A stretch of 11,702 bases of DNA from Bacillota bacterium (lineage in GTDB: Bacteria; Bacillota; Clostridia; Christensenellales; Borkfalkiaceae). The position numbers and the translations under genes are program-made. Below, piece by piece: positions 1 through 6,946 of this stretch (position 1 is its first letter; the number at the start of each line of letters is the position of its first letter). Below the pieces are notes generated by a model. The model had not been told where the DNA came from, made no database searches, and saw nothing but the letters and a program-made list of their open reading frames with translations. The stretch covers positions 1-11,702 of the forward strand of contig JAEYEN010000100.1 of assembly GCA_023403375.1 (NCBI GenBank). Reading direction: 5' to 3'.

Positions 1-2
1 CG

Positions 3-1574
3 CTTGCGCTGTGTAAAGCCACCTTTAAGAACGGATTCGTTAAAAACAGAGTGCTGGAATTCATAGGCGGCGGCATAAAAGGACTTTCGCAGGAAACCCG
101 TAACGGAATAGACGTTATGACCACCGAAACGACCTGTCTTTCTTCTATCTGGGAAACGGACGAAAAGACCAGAGAGTTTTATGCGCTTCACGGCAGGGAA
201 GACGCGTATAAGTGCCTGAAAGCGGAAGACGGCGCATATTACGACAGGTGCATTATAATAGACTTGTCTAAAATAGAACCGATGATTGCGCTTCCTTTCC
301 ACCCGTCCAACGCATACACGATAAAGGACTTTTTATCCCGTCCGTACGAACTTCTGAAAGAGTGCGAAGAAGCGGGTAAAAAATTGCTTCCCGACGGCAA
401 ATTCAACCTTACGGATAAGATAAAAGACGGAAAAGTTTACGTCGAACAGGGCGTTATCGCAGGGTGCGCGGGCGGTATGTACGAAAATATTGCGGAAGCA
501 AGCAATATTTTAGGCGACAGCGCGATTAACAATTCCGAATTTACGTTGGACGTTTATCCGTCCAGCCAGCCCGTTTATAAAGGACTTGTGGATAACGGAT
601 ACATAGGCAAACTTATGGAAAACGGCGCGGTTATCAAGACTGCGTTCTGCGGACCTTGTTTCGGCGCGGGCGACGTTCCGCAAAACAACGGGCTTTCTAT
701 AAGACACACCACGCGTAACTTTGAAAGCAGAGAAGGCAGTAAGCCTGCAAACGGTCAACTTGCGGCGGTTGCGCTTATGGACGCGAGAAGTATTGCCGCG
801 ACGGCGAAATGCGGCGGCGCGATAACTTCCGCAATGGATTTGGAGTATTCCGCTAAAATCAAAAAATATCGTTTCGATAACAAGATATACAGAGCGAGAG
901 TGTTCAACGCGGTAGGAAAGGGCAGTAAAGAAGAAAAACTCGTTTACGGTCCGAACATTGCCGACTGGCCCAAAATGGAAGCGCTTAAAGACAATCTCTT
1001 ACTTAAAGTAGTAAGCGTGCTTAACGACCCCGTAACCACTACGGACGAACTTATTCCGTCGGGCGAAACTTCGTCGTACCGCTCCAATCCGCTTAAACTT
1101 GCGGAATTTGCGTTGTCGAGAAAAGATCCCGAATACGTCGGGCGTGCAAAAGCGGTAAAAGAAGAAGGATTCCCGAAAGAGTTACCTTTCGACGAAAACA
1201 CTACCTCTTACGGCAGCGTTGTGTGTTCGATAAAACCCGGCGACGGTTCTGCGAGAGAACAAGCCGCGTCTTGCCAGAGAGTTCTGGGCGGCGTTGCGAA
1301 TATCGCAAAAGAATACGCTACAAAGCGTTACAGAAGCAACCTTATAAATTGGGGTATGATTCCGTTCCTTTCCGAAAGCAACGATTTTAACGCCGGCGAT
1401 TACGTTTATATCGCGGGGGTTAAAAAAGCAATTGAAAAGGGCGATAAAGAATTCGACGCGGAAGTTATCGCAAAAGACGGAAAACGCGCGATTAAACTTA
1501 AAATGGACGCGCTGACCGAAAACGAAAAACAGATAATAATAAAGGGCTGCCTTATAAACTTTTATAAAGGCTGA
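3..1574 (+). CDS. Aconitase-family hydratase, C-terminal part (5' end outside window)
   Basis: The reading frame is open from base 3, the first complete codon, so the gene starts upstream; the GTG at 51 is internal. About 523 residues are visible, probably roughly two thirds of a protein of about 750. It belongs to the aconitase superfamily, iron-sulfur enzymes that hydrate or dehydrate organic acids. Three cysteines fit the [4Fe-4S] ligands: one in GCAGG (codon 465-467) and two in FCGPCFGAG (codons 648-650 and 657-659). The C-terminal swivel domain follows, with a GDGSAREQAA motif near 1239-1268 (the active-site Ser/Arg of aconitase) and KRYRSNLINWGMIPF near 1324-1368. The GCAGG form, in place of the classical SCTNSS, suggests a divergent YbhJ-like hydratase rather than a standard citrate aconitase, so the substrate is uncertain. 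A strong terminator follows about 100 bases after the stop. Confidence 0.82.
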   Translation, partial: LALCKATFKNGFVKNRVLEFIGGGIKGLSQETRNGIDVMTTETTCLSSIWETDEKTREFYALHGREDAYKCLKAEDGAYYDRCIIIDLSKIEPMIALPFHPSNAYTIKDFLSRPYELLKECEEAGKKLLPDGKFNLTDKIKDGKVYVEQGVIAGCAGGMYENIAEASNILGDSAINNSEFTLDVYPSSQPVYKGLVDNGYIGKLMENGAVIKTAFCGPCFGAGDVPQNNGLSIRHTTRNFESREGSKPANGQLAAVALMDARSIAATAKCGGAITSAMDLEYSAKIKKYRFDNKIYRARVFNAVGKGSKEEKLVYGPNIADWPKMEALKDNLLLKVVSVLNDPVTTTDELIPSGETSSYRSNPLKLAEFALSRKDPEYVGRAKAVKEEGFPKELPFDENTTSYGSVVCSIKPGDGSAREQAASCQRVLGGVANIAKEYATKRYRSNLINWGMIPFLSESNDFNAGDYVYIAGVKKAIEKGDKEFDAEVIAKDGKRAIKLKMDALTENEKQIIIKGCLINFYKG

Positions 1575-1625
1575 TTTGGGCAAAAGTAAATACAAAAGCC
1601 TTTGGCAAAAAGCGAAAAAGCAAAT

Positions 1626-1799
1626 AAACAGATATTAAAGAAAAGTCAGAAAAATAAAATTAAGGTTTAAAACTAAAAACACGGCTTGATAACAAGCCGT
1701 GTTTTTTGTAGTAAAAATTTTATCGCAAAAATCCTGTCGTAAAAATAAAAAGTTTCCGCCACCTTATCTTAATTTGTTTTAATGCTTTAATATCTGTTT
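1626..1799. repeat. 15-bp perfect inverted repeat enclosing the terminator
   Basis: AAACAGATATTAAAG at 1626-1640 is repeated exactly in reverse complement at 1785-1799, 144 bases apart. Shorter matches continue inward: TAAGGT at 1661-1666 with ACCTTA at 1761-1766, and AAATTAAG at 1657-1664 with CTTAATTT at 1768-1775. The terminator hairpin lies between the arms. No clear target-site duplication is visible outside them. It may be a small MITE-like element, a long-range RNA stem, or a remnant of duplication. The stretch 1575-1848 holds no gene that I can support. Confidence 0.6.
1676..1707 (+). terminator. Intrinsic terminator, probably bidirectional
   Basis: The stem ACGGCTTG (1681-1688) and CAAGCCGT (1693-1700) closes a four-base ATAA loop. 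AAAAC pairs with GTTTT to extend it, and a T run follows at 1702-1707. On the minus strand the same hairpin is followed by TTTTTAGTTTT, so it can end both the hydratase transcript and the convergent dehydrogenase transcript. Confidence 0.9.
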
Positions 1800-1848
1800 T
1801 TAGCGTATCCGACAAAGAAATTATTTAACCGTCTGCGTTAAGCGTTTT

Positions 1849-2619
1849 TTATTTTAATTTTTGTTGGCTCTGCCAGATATTCATAATAAGCGAATGGGGT
1901 AGGATTTTACATAATCCTGCCTGAAACCGCGCGATAAAGCCGTATTTAGACACGTCTTTTCTGCGTATAGCGTCTTTGTATGCGCGGCGGACGATGTCTT
2001 TCGGGTCATACATCGCAACGTATTTTTTAACCACCTTTTCTTCGCCTTCTTTAACCGCACGGTTAAAAAATTCCGTTTTGGTCCAGAACGGGCAGACCGC
2101 CGTTACGCTTATCTTTCTTTTTTTGAGTTCTCTGTTTAACGCTCTCGAAAAACTCAAAACGAACGCTTTTGTCGCGGCGTAAACGTTTATATATGGTATG
2201 GGCTGGAACGCCGCAACCGAAGCCACGTTTATTATCCGCGCGCCTGATTTCATATACGGGAGAGAAAGTTGGCACATATAAAGCACCGCTTTACAGTTTA
2301 AGTCCACCATATTAAGGTTTACGTCCACGTCTACGTCGTCCGTTGCGCAGAATTTACCGAAACCGCTGCAATTTATAAGCAATTCTATTTCGGGGTTTAA
2401 CTGAGAAAGAAGTTCTTTATATTTTTCTTTGGTTTCGTCTTTCGTAAGGTCCGCGTCTATAACGCGGGTTTTATAGGGGAGAGTTTCGGCAAGACTTTCC
2501 AACTCGTTTTTGCGCCTTGCTATAAGCCACACTTCGTCAAAAGTAAAGCGGGAAGAAAGTTCTTCGGCAAATTTTTTGCCTATTCCGCTGCTTGCACCCG
2601 TTATAACTGCAATTTTCAT
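1849..2619 (-). CDS. Short-chain dehydrogenase/reductase (SDR), classical type
   Basis: A 256-residue NAD(P)-dependent oxidoreductase, the usual length for classical SDRs. The Rossmann cofactor motif TGASSGIG is at residues 7-14. The NNAG-equivalent reads NCSG at 83-86. The catalytic serine is in NVASVAA (Ser134) and the catalytic pair is Tyr147 and Lys151 in YAATK. After the active site, CPFWTKTEF replaces the commoner PGxxxT motif. No signal peptide or clear membrane anchor is seen, so it is expected to be cytoplasmic. The substrate cannot be told from sequence. The start is supported by AGGAG (complement of 2626-2630) six bases upstream of the ATG. It is a single-gene unit, divergent from yqfC, with a perfect consensus promoter and convergent with the upstream hydratase gene. 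Confidence 0.9.
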   Translation of the reverse strand: MKIAVITGASSGIGKKFAEELSSRFTFDEVWLIARRKNELESLAETLPYKTRVIDADLTKDETKEKYKELLSQLNPEIELLINCSGFGKFCATDDVDVDVNLNMVDLNCKAVLYMCQLSLPYMKSGARIINVASVAAFQPIPYINVYAATKAFVLSFSRALNRELKKRKISVTAVCPFWTKTEFFNRAVKEGEEKVVKKYVAMYDPKDIVRRAYKDAIRRKDVSKYGFIARFQAGLCKILPHSLIMNIWQSQQKLK

Positions 2620-2663
2620 AATATTCTCCTTATTTACTCTAAAACGGAAAAAATCCGCATAAG

Positions 2664-2697
2664 TATTATAAAGTATAAAATATTATAGAGTATAAAA
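2664..2697. repeat. 17-bp tandem repeat in the SDR promoter
   Basis: TATTATAAAGTATAAAA (2664-2680) is directly followed by TATTATAGAGTATAAAA (2681-2697), with 16 of 17 bases identical. Each copy carries a minus-strand TATAAT (2665-2670 and 2682-2687), but only the second has a correctly spaced TTGACA. It could come from slippage or from a tandem regulator site. Confidence 0.75.
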
Positions 2698-2710
2698 AAT
2701 CTGTTGTCAA
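2682..2710 (-). promoter_or_regulatory. Consensus vegetative promoter for the SDR gene
   Basis: Read on the minus strand, TTGACA (complement of 2705-2710) is followed by exactly 17 bases and TATAAT (complement of 2682-2687). Both hexamers are perfect sigma-70/sigma-A consensus. Transcription would start near 2675, giving a leader of about 55 bases before the dehydrogenase start codon. Confidence 0.85.
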
Positions 2711-2731
2711 CGTAAAACTAAAAAGGTCGGT

Positions 2732-2743
2732 ATGAAATTATGA
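2732..2743 (+). promoter_or_regulatory. Possible three-residue leader ORF overlapping the yqfC start
   Basis: ATGAAATTATGA encodes Met-Lys-Leu-stop, and its stop shares bases with the ATG of yqfC (2740-2742). The only Shine-Dalgarno-like bases, AAAAGG at 2721-2726, sit five bases before this ATG but 13 before that of yqfC. This would allow translational coupling, but it may be chance. Confidence 0.25.
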
Positions 2744-3000
2744 GTTTTATTGAGAATATGACGGAAATTTTCGGCGAAGAATTATTTTCTGCGCACGGGG
2801 GTTTCCGCGCGGTTTTATACGGTATGAACGCCGCATATTTTGAAAGCGTTACGGGGGTTTCGGTTTACACGCCGGAAGAGATATCATTTTCCGTAAAAGG
2901 CGCCGTGATTACCGTTACGGGAGAAGAACTATACATAAAAAAATATTGTGCGGGGGACCTTGCGATTTGCGGAAAAATAATATCTTTAACAAAACGGTAA
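2740..3000 (+). CDS. yqfC: Sporulation protein YqfC (YabP/YqfC family)
   Basis: An 86-residue protein of the YabP/YqfC family, small sporulation proteins found widely in endospore-forming Bacillota; the biochemical role is not established. The body has the family pattern, including FRAVLYGMNAAYFES near residues 22-36 and a beta-rich segment with VKGAVITVTGEELYIKKY near 52-69. The next gene is yqfD, the same pairing as in B. subtilis, which strongly supports the call. The start at 2740 has only a weak, distant Shine-Dalgarno sequence (AAAAGG, 13 bases away). I see no confident plus-strand promoter in the gap. In B. subtilis the pair is under mother-cell (sigma-E) control; that is knowledge from there, not seen here. 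Confidence 0.88.
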   Translation: MSFIENMTEIFGEELFSAHGGFRAVLYGMNAAYFESVTGVSVYTPEEISFSVKGAVITVTGEELYIKKYCAGDLAICGKIISLTKR

Positions 3001-3908
3001 AAGGTCTGTACACGCGCTATCGCGTTAAGGGGCTTAATTTAGACAGACTTATAGAAAGCCTTAAAAAGAACGGCATAACGCTTGTAAACGTTAAAAAACA
3101 CGGTAGAAAAGAAGTAGTTTTCGGCATAAACTTTGCAGATAACGAAAAATTTTTTGCAATTATAAATAATGTGTGGTATAATGTTTACGACGTAAAACGG
3201 CTGGGCGAGTTCGGTCCTGCTTATCCGTTATTCGGGCTGATAAAAAATATCGGCGCCGTGCTTGGCGCCGCGCTTTTCATTTTTGTCGCGGTGTTTTCAA
3301 ACGACTTTATATTTTCCTTTTCGTTTAAGGGGAGCGGGAGCGTTCTGGAACGAGAAATAACGGAATATCTCGAAACTAACGGAATTACAAAAATGTCCAG
3401 ATTTTCGGCGATAGACTTAAAATCGCTGGGGAACGGGATTCTTGCGGAAAACGACGGTCTGACTTTTGTTTCCTGCGTGAAAAAGGGCTATGTTTTAGAG
3501 ATAGAATCTGTACTTTCAGAACGCCCGTCGGACATAGTAAAAGGTAACGCGAGCGCGCTTGTTTCGGACTGCGACGGAGTGATAGAAGAGATAAAAGTTT
3601 ATCGCGGAACCGCGCGGAAAGCCGTGGGAGAGAGCGTTTTGACGGGAGAAGTGATTGCGGACGGCGAATATACCGTAAAGGAAGAAAAGGTGGTTCTGGG
3701 CGTTATCGCAACCGCCGTAGTTATCTGCGATTACGAGAGCGAATATTTTTCGGATAACGACAACGAAGAAGTTTTTGCGGAAATTTTTGCACGCGAAAAA
3801 CTTGGCGAGAAAGATATTTTAAGCGCACAGACCGTAAAACTTAACGAAAACGGAAAATATACGTATAAAACCGTACTCAGGTTCAGGCGACTTATAAGCG
3901 TTTGTTAA
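2967..3908 (+). CDS. yqfD: Sporulation membrane protein YqfD
   Basis: A 313-residue YqfD-family protein, needed for efficient sporulation in B. subtilis but of unknown biochemistry. From the N-terminus: a basic start aligning with the family (KGLYTRYRVKGLNLDR near residues 12-27), one clear membrane segment at about 88-112, then a mostly beta extracytoplasmic-type region. That region contains DCDGVIEEIKVYRGTA near 201-216 and VGESVLTGEVIADG near 220-233, typical of the family. It is shorter than the B. subtilis protein, which is close to 400 residues. I chose TTG at 2967 because GGGGGA (2952-2957) lies nine bases upstream and the N-terminus then matches the family; an upstream TTG at 2946 lacks a ribosome site. 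There is no in-frame ATG before residue 143. The gene overlaps yqfC by 34 bases, implying translational coupling. Confidence 0.87.
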   Translation: MRKNNIFNKTVKGLYTRYRVKGLNLDRLIESLKKNGITLVNVKKHGRKEVVFGINFADNEKFFAIINNVWYNVYDVKRLGEFGPAYPLFGLIKNIGAVLGAALFIFVAVFSNDFIFSFSFKGSGSVLEREITEYLETNGITKMSRFSAIDLKSLGNGILAENDGLTFVSCVKKGYVLEIESVLSERPSDIVKGNASALVSDCDGVIEEIKVYRGTARKAVGESVLTGEVIADGEYTVKEEKVVLGVIATAVVICDYESEYFSDNDNEEVFAEIFAREKLGEKDILSAQTVKLNENGKYTYKTVLRFRRLISVC

Positions 3909-3954
3909 AGGAACGATTATTCGCGCGACTGACAAAAGGGAAAAATATAAAAGA

Positions 3955-5451
3955 ATGAAAAAGAAAAAATTAACGTCCGAAAAAATATTAAAATGGACAG
4001 TAAAAGACAAAGTGCAGAATTCTGTGGTTTACGTTGCCAACGCAATTATAATCATCGGGATTTTTCTGCTTATGGTGCACGTGAACGCGATAAGGGGCGG
4101 AAGCACGTTCAAAGCCTTTTTCCAGAACCCTAATAAAATAATAGAAACGATGGTTTTCGTCGTTTTGTGTATCGGAATTACCGCGGTTTATCTCTATTTT
4201 GAAGACAGAAACTTTATGAAGGACGCCAAAAACTCCGAAATGATTTTTCTGGTGCTCGAAATATCGCTTTTAATCTGTTACGCTTTCGGCAAATTCGTCA
4301 ACATTTATTTGCGTCCGCTGCCGCTTTGCGCGCTGACCGTTATGTTTTTGACGGGCAGAAAGAACGCCGTGTTTATAAACGCGATATTCTCTATCATAAT
4401 GTTTCTTGCGGACAATCTTACGGGCAACCTTTCGGGCGCAACGCTGTACTCCGCGTTGCTGATAGGGTTTTCGGCAGGCGTCGTCGCGCTTTATTGTATG
4501 AGCAAAGTTTATTCGAGAATAAGACTTATTTATCTGTCTGCGATAATCTCTTTGCCAACGCTTGTGTGCGCTCTGCTGCTGCTTGCGGAAGCAGGGTGGG
4601 ACGGATACGTTACTTCGCTTATCTGCGCCGCTTGTTCGGGCCCGCTTACGGTTGCGATATTTATAGTATTCTTACCTATTTACGAATCCATATTCAAGAA
4701 AGTTTCCTGCTTTAAACTTGCGGAACTTACCGACCATAAAGCAAAGTTGATAAGGCGGCTTATAAACGAAGCCCCCGGCACGTTCAACCATTCGATAGTG
4801 GTGTCTAACATAGCGGAAGCCTGCGCTACCGCCATAGACGAGGACGCGTTGCTTGCGAGAACGTGCGCTTATTATCACGATATAGGCAAACTTCGTCGCC
4901 CCGAATATTTCGGAGAAAACCAGAGCGACGGCGTAAATCCGCATAACGATTTAACGCCCGAACTTTCTACGAACATAATAAAATCGCACACGCAGGACGG
5001 GTATAATTTAGTGCTTAAAAACAGGCTCCCCGTAGAAATTGCGGACGTGTGCCTGCAACATCACGGCACTCTGCCTATACTGTATTTTTATAACAAAGCC
5101 AAAAAGTTTACCGACGGCGAGGTAGACATAAACCAATTCTGTTACAGCGGCCCGAAACCCCAAACCAAAATTGCGGCGATAATAATGATTGCCGACGGGT
5201 GCGAGGCGGCGGCGAGAACGCTTAAAGACCGTTCGAGAGAAAACGTTGCGGAAGTGGTCAGAAAAATCGTAAGCGACAGAATGGAACTCGGTCAGTTCGA
5301 CGAGTGCGAAATAACTCTTAAAGAATTAGACATTATCATTCATACGGTAGTAAACAATCTTACGGGTATTTATCACAGCAGAGTTAAATATCCGAAAGTC
5401 AGTTTTGAAGGCATAAACTTCAACAAAGAAGAAGAAACGGACGATATTTAG
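3955..5451 (+). CDS. pgpH: PgpH/YqfF-like 7TM-HD cyclic-di-AMP phosphodiesterase without extracellular domain
   Basis: A 498-residue membrane protein with a cytoplasmic HD phosphohydrolase domain. PgpH proteins hydrolyse the second messenger c-di-AMP to pApA. One hydrophobic segment (about 24-43) is followed after only about 20 residues by a multi-spanning block (about 63-243), then the HD domain (about 255-475). All metal-ligand positions expected for PgpH are visible: His279 in TFNHS, His308-Asp309 in YYHDIGK, His345 in KSHTQDG, His369-His370 in LQHHGT and Asp414 in IADG. The odd point is length. B. subtilis PgpH is about 711 residues and carries a large extracellular 7TMR-HDED domain between the first helix and the 7TM block, which is missing here. 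The protein lies between yqfD and ybeY, the conserved pgpH position, though phoH is absent. AAAAGGG (3934-3940) is 14 bases before the ATG, a weak ribosome site. Confidence 0.88.
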   Translation: MKKKKLTSEKILKWTVKDKVQNSVVYVANAIIIIGIFLLMVHVNAIRGGSTFKAFFQNPNKIIETMVFVVLCIGITAVYLYFEDRNFMKDAKNSEMIFLVLEISLLICYAFGKFVNIYLRPLPLCALTVMFLTGRKNAVFINAIFSIIMFLADNLTGNLSGATLYSALLIGFSAGVVALYCMSKVYSRIRLIYLSAIISLPTLVCALLLLAEAGWDGYVTSLICAACSGPLTVAIFIVFLPIYESIFKKVSCFKLAELTDHKAKLIRRLINEAPGTFNHSIVVSNIAEACATAIDEDALLARTCAYYHDIGKLRRPEYFGENQSDGVNPHNDLTPELSTNIIKSHTQDGYNLVLKNRLPVEIADVCLQHHGTLPILYFYNKAKKFTDGEVDINQFCYSGPKPQTKIAAIIMIADGCEAAARTLKDRSRENVAEVVRKIVSDRMELGQFDECEITLKELDIIIHTVVNNLTGIYHSRVKYPKVSFEGINFNKEEETDDI

Positions 5452-5489
5452 GCAAGAGACGAAAAGGCTTGACGAGATAGATAAAGAAA

Positions 5490-5960
5490 ATGGGAAGATT
5501 ATATATTGAAAGTCCCGACAAAAAGATAGCGTTAAATAGAATTGCGGACGCGGTTTACAAGGTTACGGGGCAGACGGAAAACGTAAAGGCGGAATTGATT
5601 TTTACGGACGCGGCGGGCATAAAAGACCTGAATATGAGAACGCGCGGAATAGATAAGGTTACGGACGTTTTGTCCTATCCGTCGCTTGACGGAATCCGCG
5701 GCAAAGTCTTAAACAAGGAAGAATGTTCTACCGAACTTGACGGAAAGTATATTTTTATAGGTTCGATAGTGCTTTGCGAAAGTAAAATAAAAGAGCAGGC
5801 CGCCGAGTTCGGGCACGGAGAAATAACCGAACGCACTTATCTTATAATTCACGGACTTATGCACCTTTTCGGGTACGACCATATGACGGACGAAGACAAA
5901 AAACAGATGCGCGATATGGAGAAAAAAGCGCTTGCGCTTTTGGGGGTTAACGATGATTAA
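5490..5960 (+). CDS. ybeY: YbeY endoribonuclease, rRNA maturation factor
   Basis: A 156-residue metal-dependent single-strand endoribonuclease of the UPF0054 family, which takes part in 16S rRNA 3'-end processing and 70S quality control. The zinc signature HGLMHLFGYDH supplies His121, His125 and His131. The conserved TDVLSYP is at residues 58-64. Length matches the usual 150-170 residues. The ribosome site before the ATG is weak (purine-rich AAAGAAA only), so translation may depend partly on transcription and coupling from pgpH, 38 bases upstream. Its last bases overlap the start of era, a pairing often seen in Bacillota, which fits shared work in small-subunit assembly. dgkA and cdd, found between these genes in B. 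subtilis, are absent. Confidence 0.95.
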   Translation: MGRLYIESPDKKIALNRIADAVYKVTGQTENVKAELIFTDAAGIKDLNMRTRGIDKVTDVLSYPSLDGIRGKVLNKEECSTELDGKYIFIGSIVLCESKIKEQAAEFGHGEITERTYLIIHGLMHLFGYDHMTDEDKKQMRDMEKKALALLGVNDD

Positions 5961-6840
5961 AAGCGGTTTTGTCGCCGTAATAGGCAGGGCAAACGCGGGC
6001 AAAAGCACGCTTGTCAACGTCCTTGTCGGCGAAAAAGTTTCTATCGTTTCTCCTAAACCCCAGACCACGAGAGACAGAATAATGGGCGTTTATAACGCGG
6101 AAGATTGCCAGATTGCGTTTATCGACACGCCGGGGCTTTATAAGGCGGACAATCTTCTCAATTCCGCAATGCAGAAAACGGCGACGGACGCCGCGGAAGA
6201 CGTAGACCTTATTTTATACGTTTTAGACGTGCACGCCGGCATATCGGAAGCGGACAAGAAACTTATAAACAAGTTTGCCGCTTTGAAAGTGCCGTTCGTT
6301 CTCGCTTTGTCGAAAACCGATATTATGCCCGAAAGCCTGCTTGTTTCCACTATAAAAGAATTCGGAGAAGCCGATTATCCCGTCGTTCCCGTTTCGGCGA
6401 GAAAGGGGCGCAACGTAAAAGAACTGCTTAAAGTATTAAAGGCGGCTCTTCCCGACGGCGAAAAGATTTTCGGGGACGATATTATATCCGACCGTTCGGA
6501 AAAGTTTATGATTTCCGAGATAATGCGCGAGAAAATATTGCTCAAATTTGAAAAAGAAATTCCGCACGGAGTGGCGATAATCATAAATAAATTCGCGCTG
6601 AGAAAAGACGGAAAAACTTACGATATAGACCTTGATATAGTTTGCGAAAAGCCTAACCATAAAGCCATTCTGATAGGGAAAGGCGGCTCCGCGATAAAGG
6701 AAGTTTCCACTTTTGCGAGAACGGATATGGAGAAATTTTTAGGCAAAAAAGTTTTTCTCACAACTTACGTTAAAATAAAAGAAGATTGGCGAAACAGCGC
6801 GTATCTTCTTAAAGAATACGGTTACGGTCAGGAAGAATAG
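5953..6840 (+). CDS. era: GTPase Era
   Basis: A 295-residue GTPase that binds the 3' end of 16S rRNA and aids 30S assembly. The GTPase domain shows G1 GRANAGKS (residues 11-18), G2 KPQTTRDR (35-42), G3 DTPGL (58-62), G4 SKTD (120-123) and G5 SARKG (148-152). The C-terminal KH RNA-binding domain has IGKGG at 241-245 and the typical ending VKIKEDWRNSAYLLKEYGY. I chose ATG at 5953, preceded by GGGGG (5942-5946) six bases upstream; an upstream TTG at 5932 would add seven residues lying within ybeY and has no support. The gene overlaps ybeY by eight bases. The G4 motif has Ser in place of the usual Asn of NKxD, a change at a guanine-specificity residue, although the rest of the protein is ordinary. 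Confidence 0.96.
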   Translation: MIKSGFVAVIGRANAGKSTLVNVLVGEKVSIVSPKPQTTRDRIMGVYNAEDCQIAFIDTPGLYKADNLLNSAMQKTATDAAEDVDLILYVLDVHAGISEADKKLINKFAALKVPFVLALSKTDIMPESLLVSTIKEFGEADYPVVPVSARKGRNVKELLKVLKAALPDGEKIFGDDIISDRSEKFMISEIMREKILLKFEKEIPHGVAIIINKFALRKDGKTYDIDLDIVCEKPNHKAILIGKGGSAIKEVSTFARTDMEKFLGKKVFLTTYVKIKEDWRNSAYLLKEYGYGQEE

Positions 6841-6865
6841 TAAAATCATAATATAATCGGTAATA

Positions 6866-6880
6866 TGCGTAATATACGCA
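6866..6880. repeat. Short inverted repeat between era and yqzL
   Basis: TGCGTA (6866-6871) and TACGCA (6875-6880) are perfect reverse complements around ATA. No T run follows, so it is not a standard terminator. It may be an RNA processing hairpin or a protein site, with TATAAT at 6852-6857 just before it but no matching -35. Confidence 0.4.
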
Positions 6881-6913
6881 GAATTCGGCGTTAAAGGAAT
6901 AAAGGCTGAAAAA

Positions 6914-6938
6914 TCACCCCATAATAACTTTGGGGGGA
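6914..6938 (+). promoter_or_regulatory. Hairpin that could mask the yqzL ribosome binding site
   Basis: CCCCA (6917-6921) pairs with TGGGG (6931-6935), and two more pairs (6914 with 6938, 6915 with 6937) extend it past one mismatch. The right arm is part of the run of six G at 6932-6937, the Shine-Dalgarno sequence of yqzL. Folding would therefore hide the ribosome site. Confidence 0.4.
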
Positions 6939-6946
6939 TAAAAATA

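Noticed and set aside
1182..1595. A 137-codon minus-strand open frame within the hydratase gene
   Set aside because: Antisense to a clearly conserved coding region, no ribosome site or family resemblance.
2641..2739. A sporulation (sigma-E or sigma-K type) promoter for yqfC
   Set aside because: CATA at 2658-2661 is the only hint; the spacing and the -35 part do not fit a consensus, so I do not claim one.
4326..4715. A 129-codon plus-strand open frame inside the pgpH-like gene
   Set aside because: Lies wholly in another frame of a well-supported gene, with no recognisable family and a composition typical of a frame shadow.
5932..5952. Longer era product starting at TTG 5932
   Set aside because: Adds seven residues not typical of Era, while ATG 5953 has a good Shine-Dalgarno sequence and gives the standard N-terminus.
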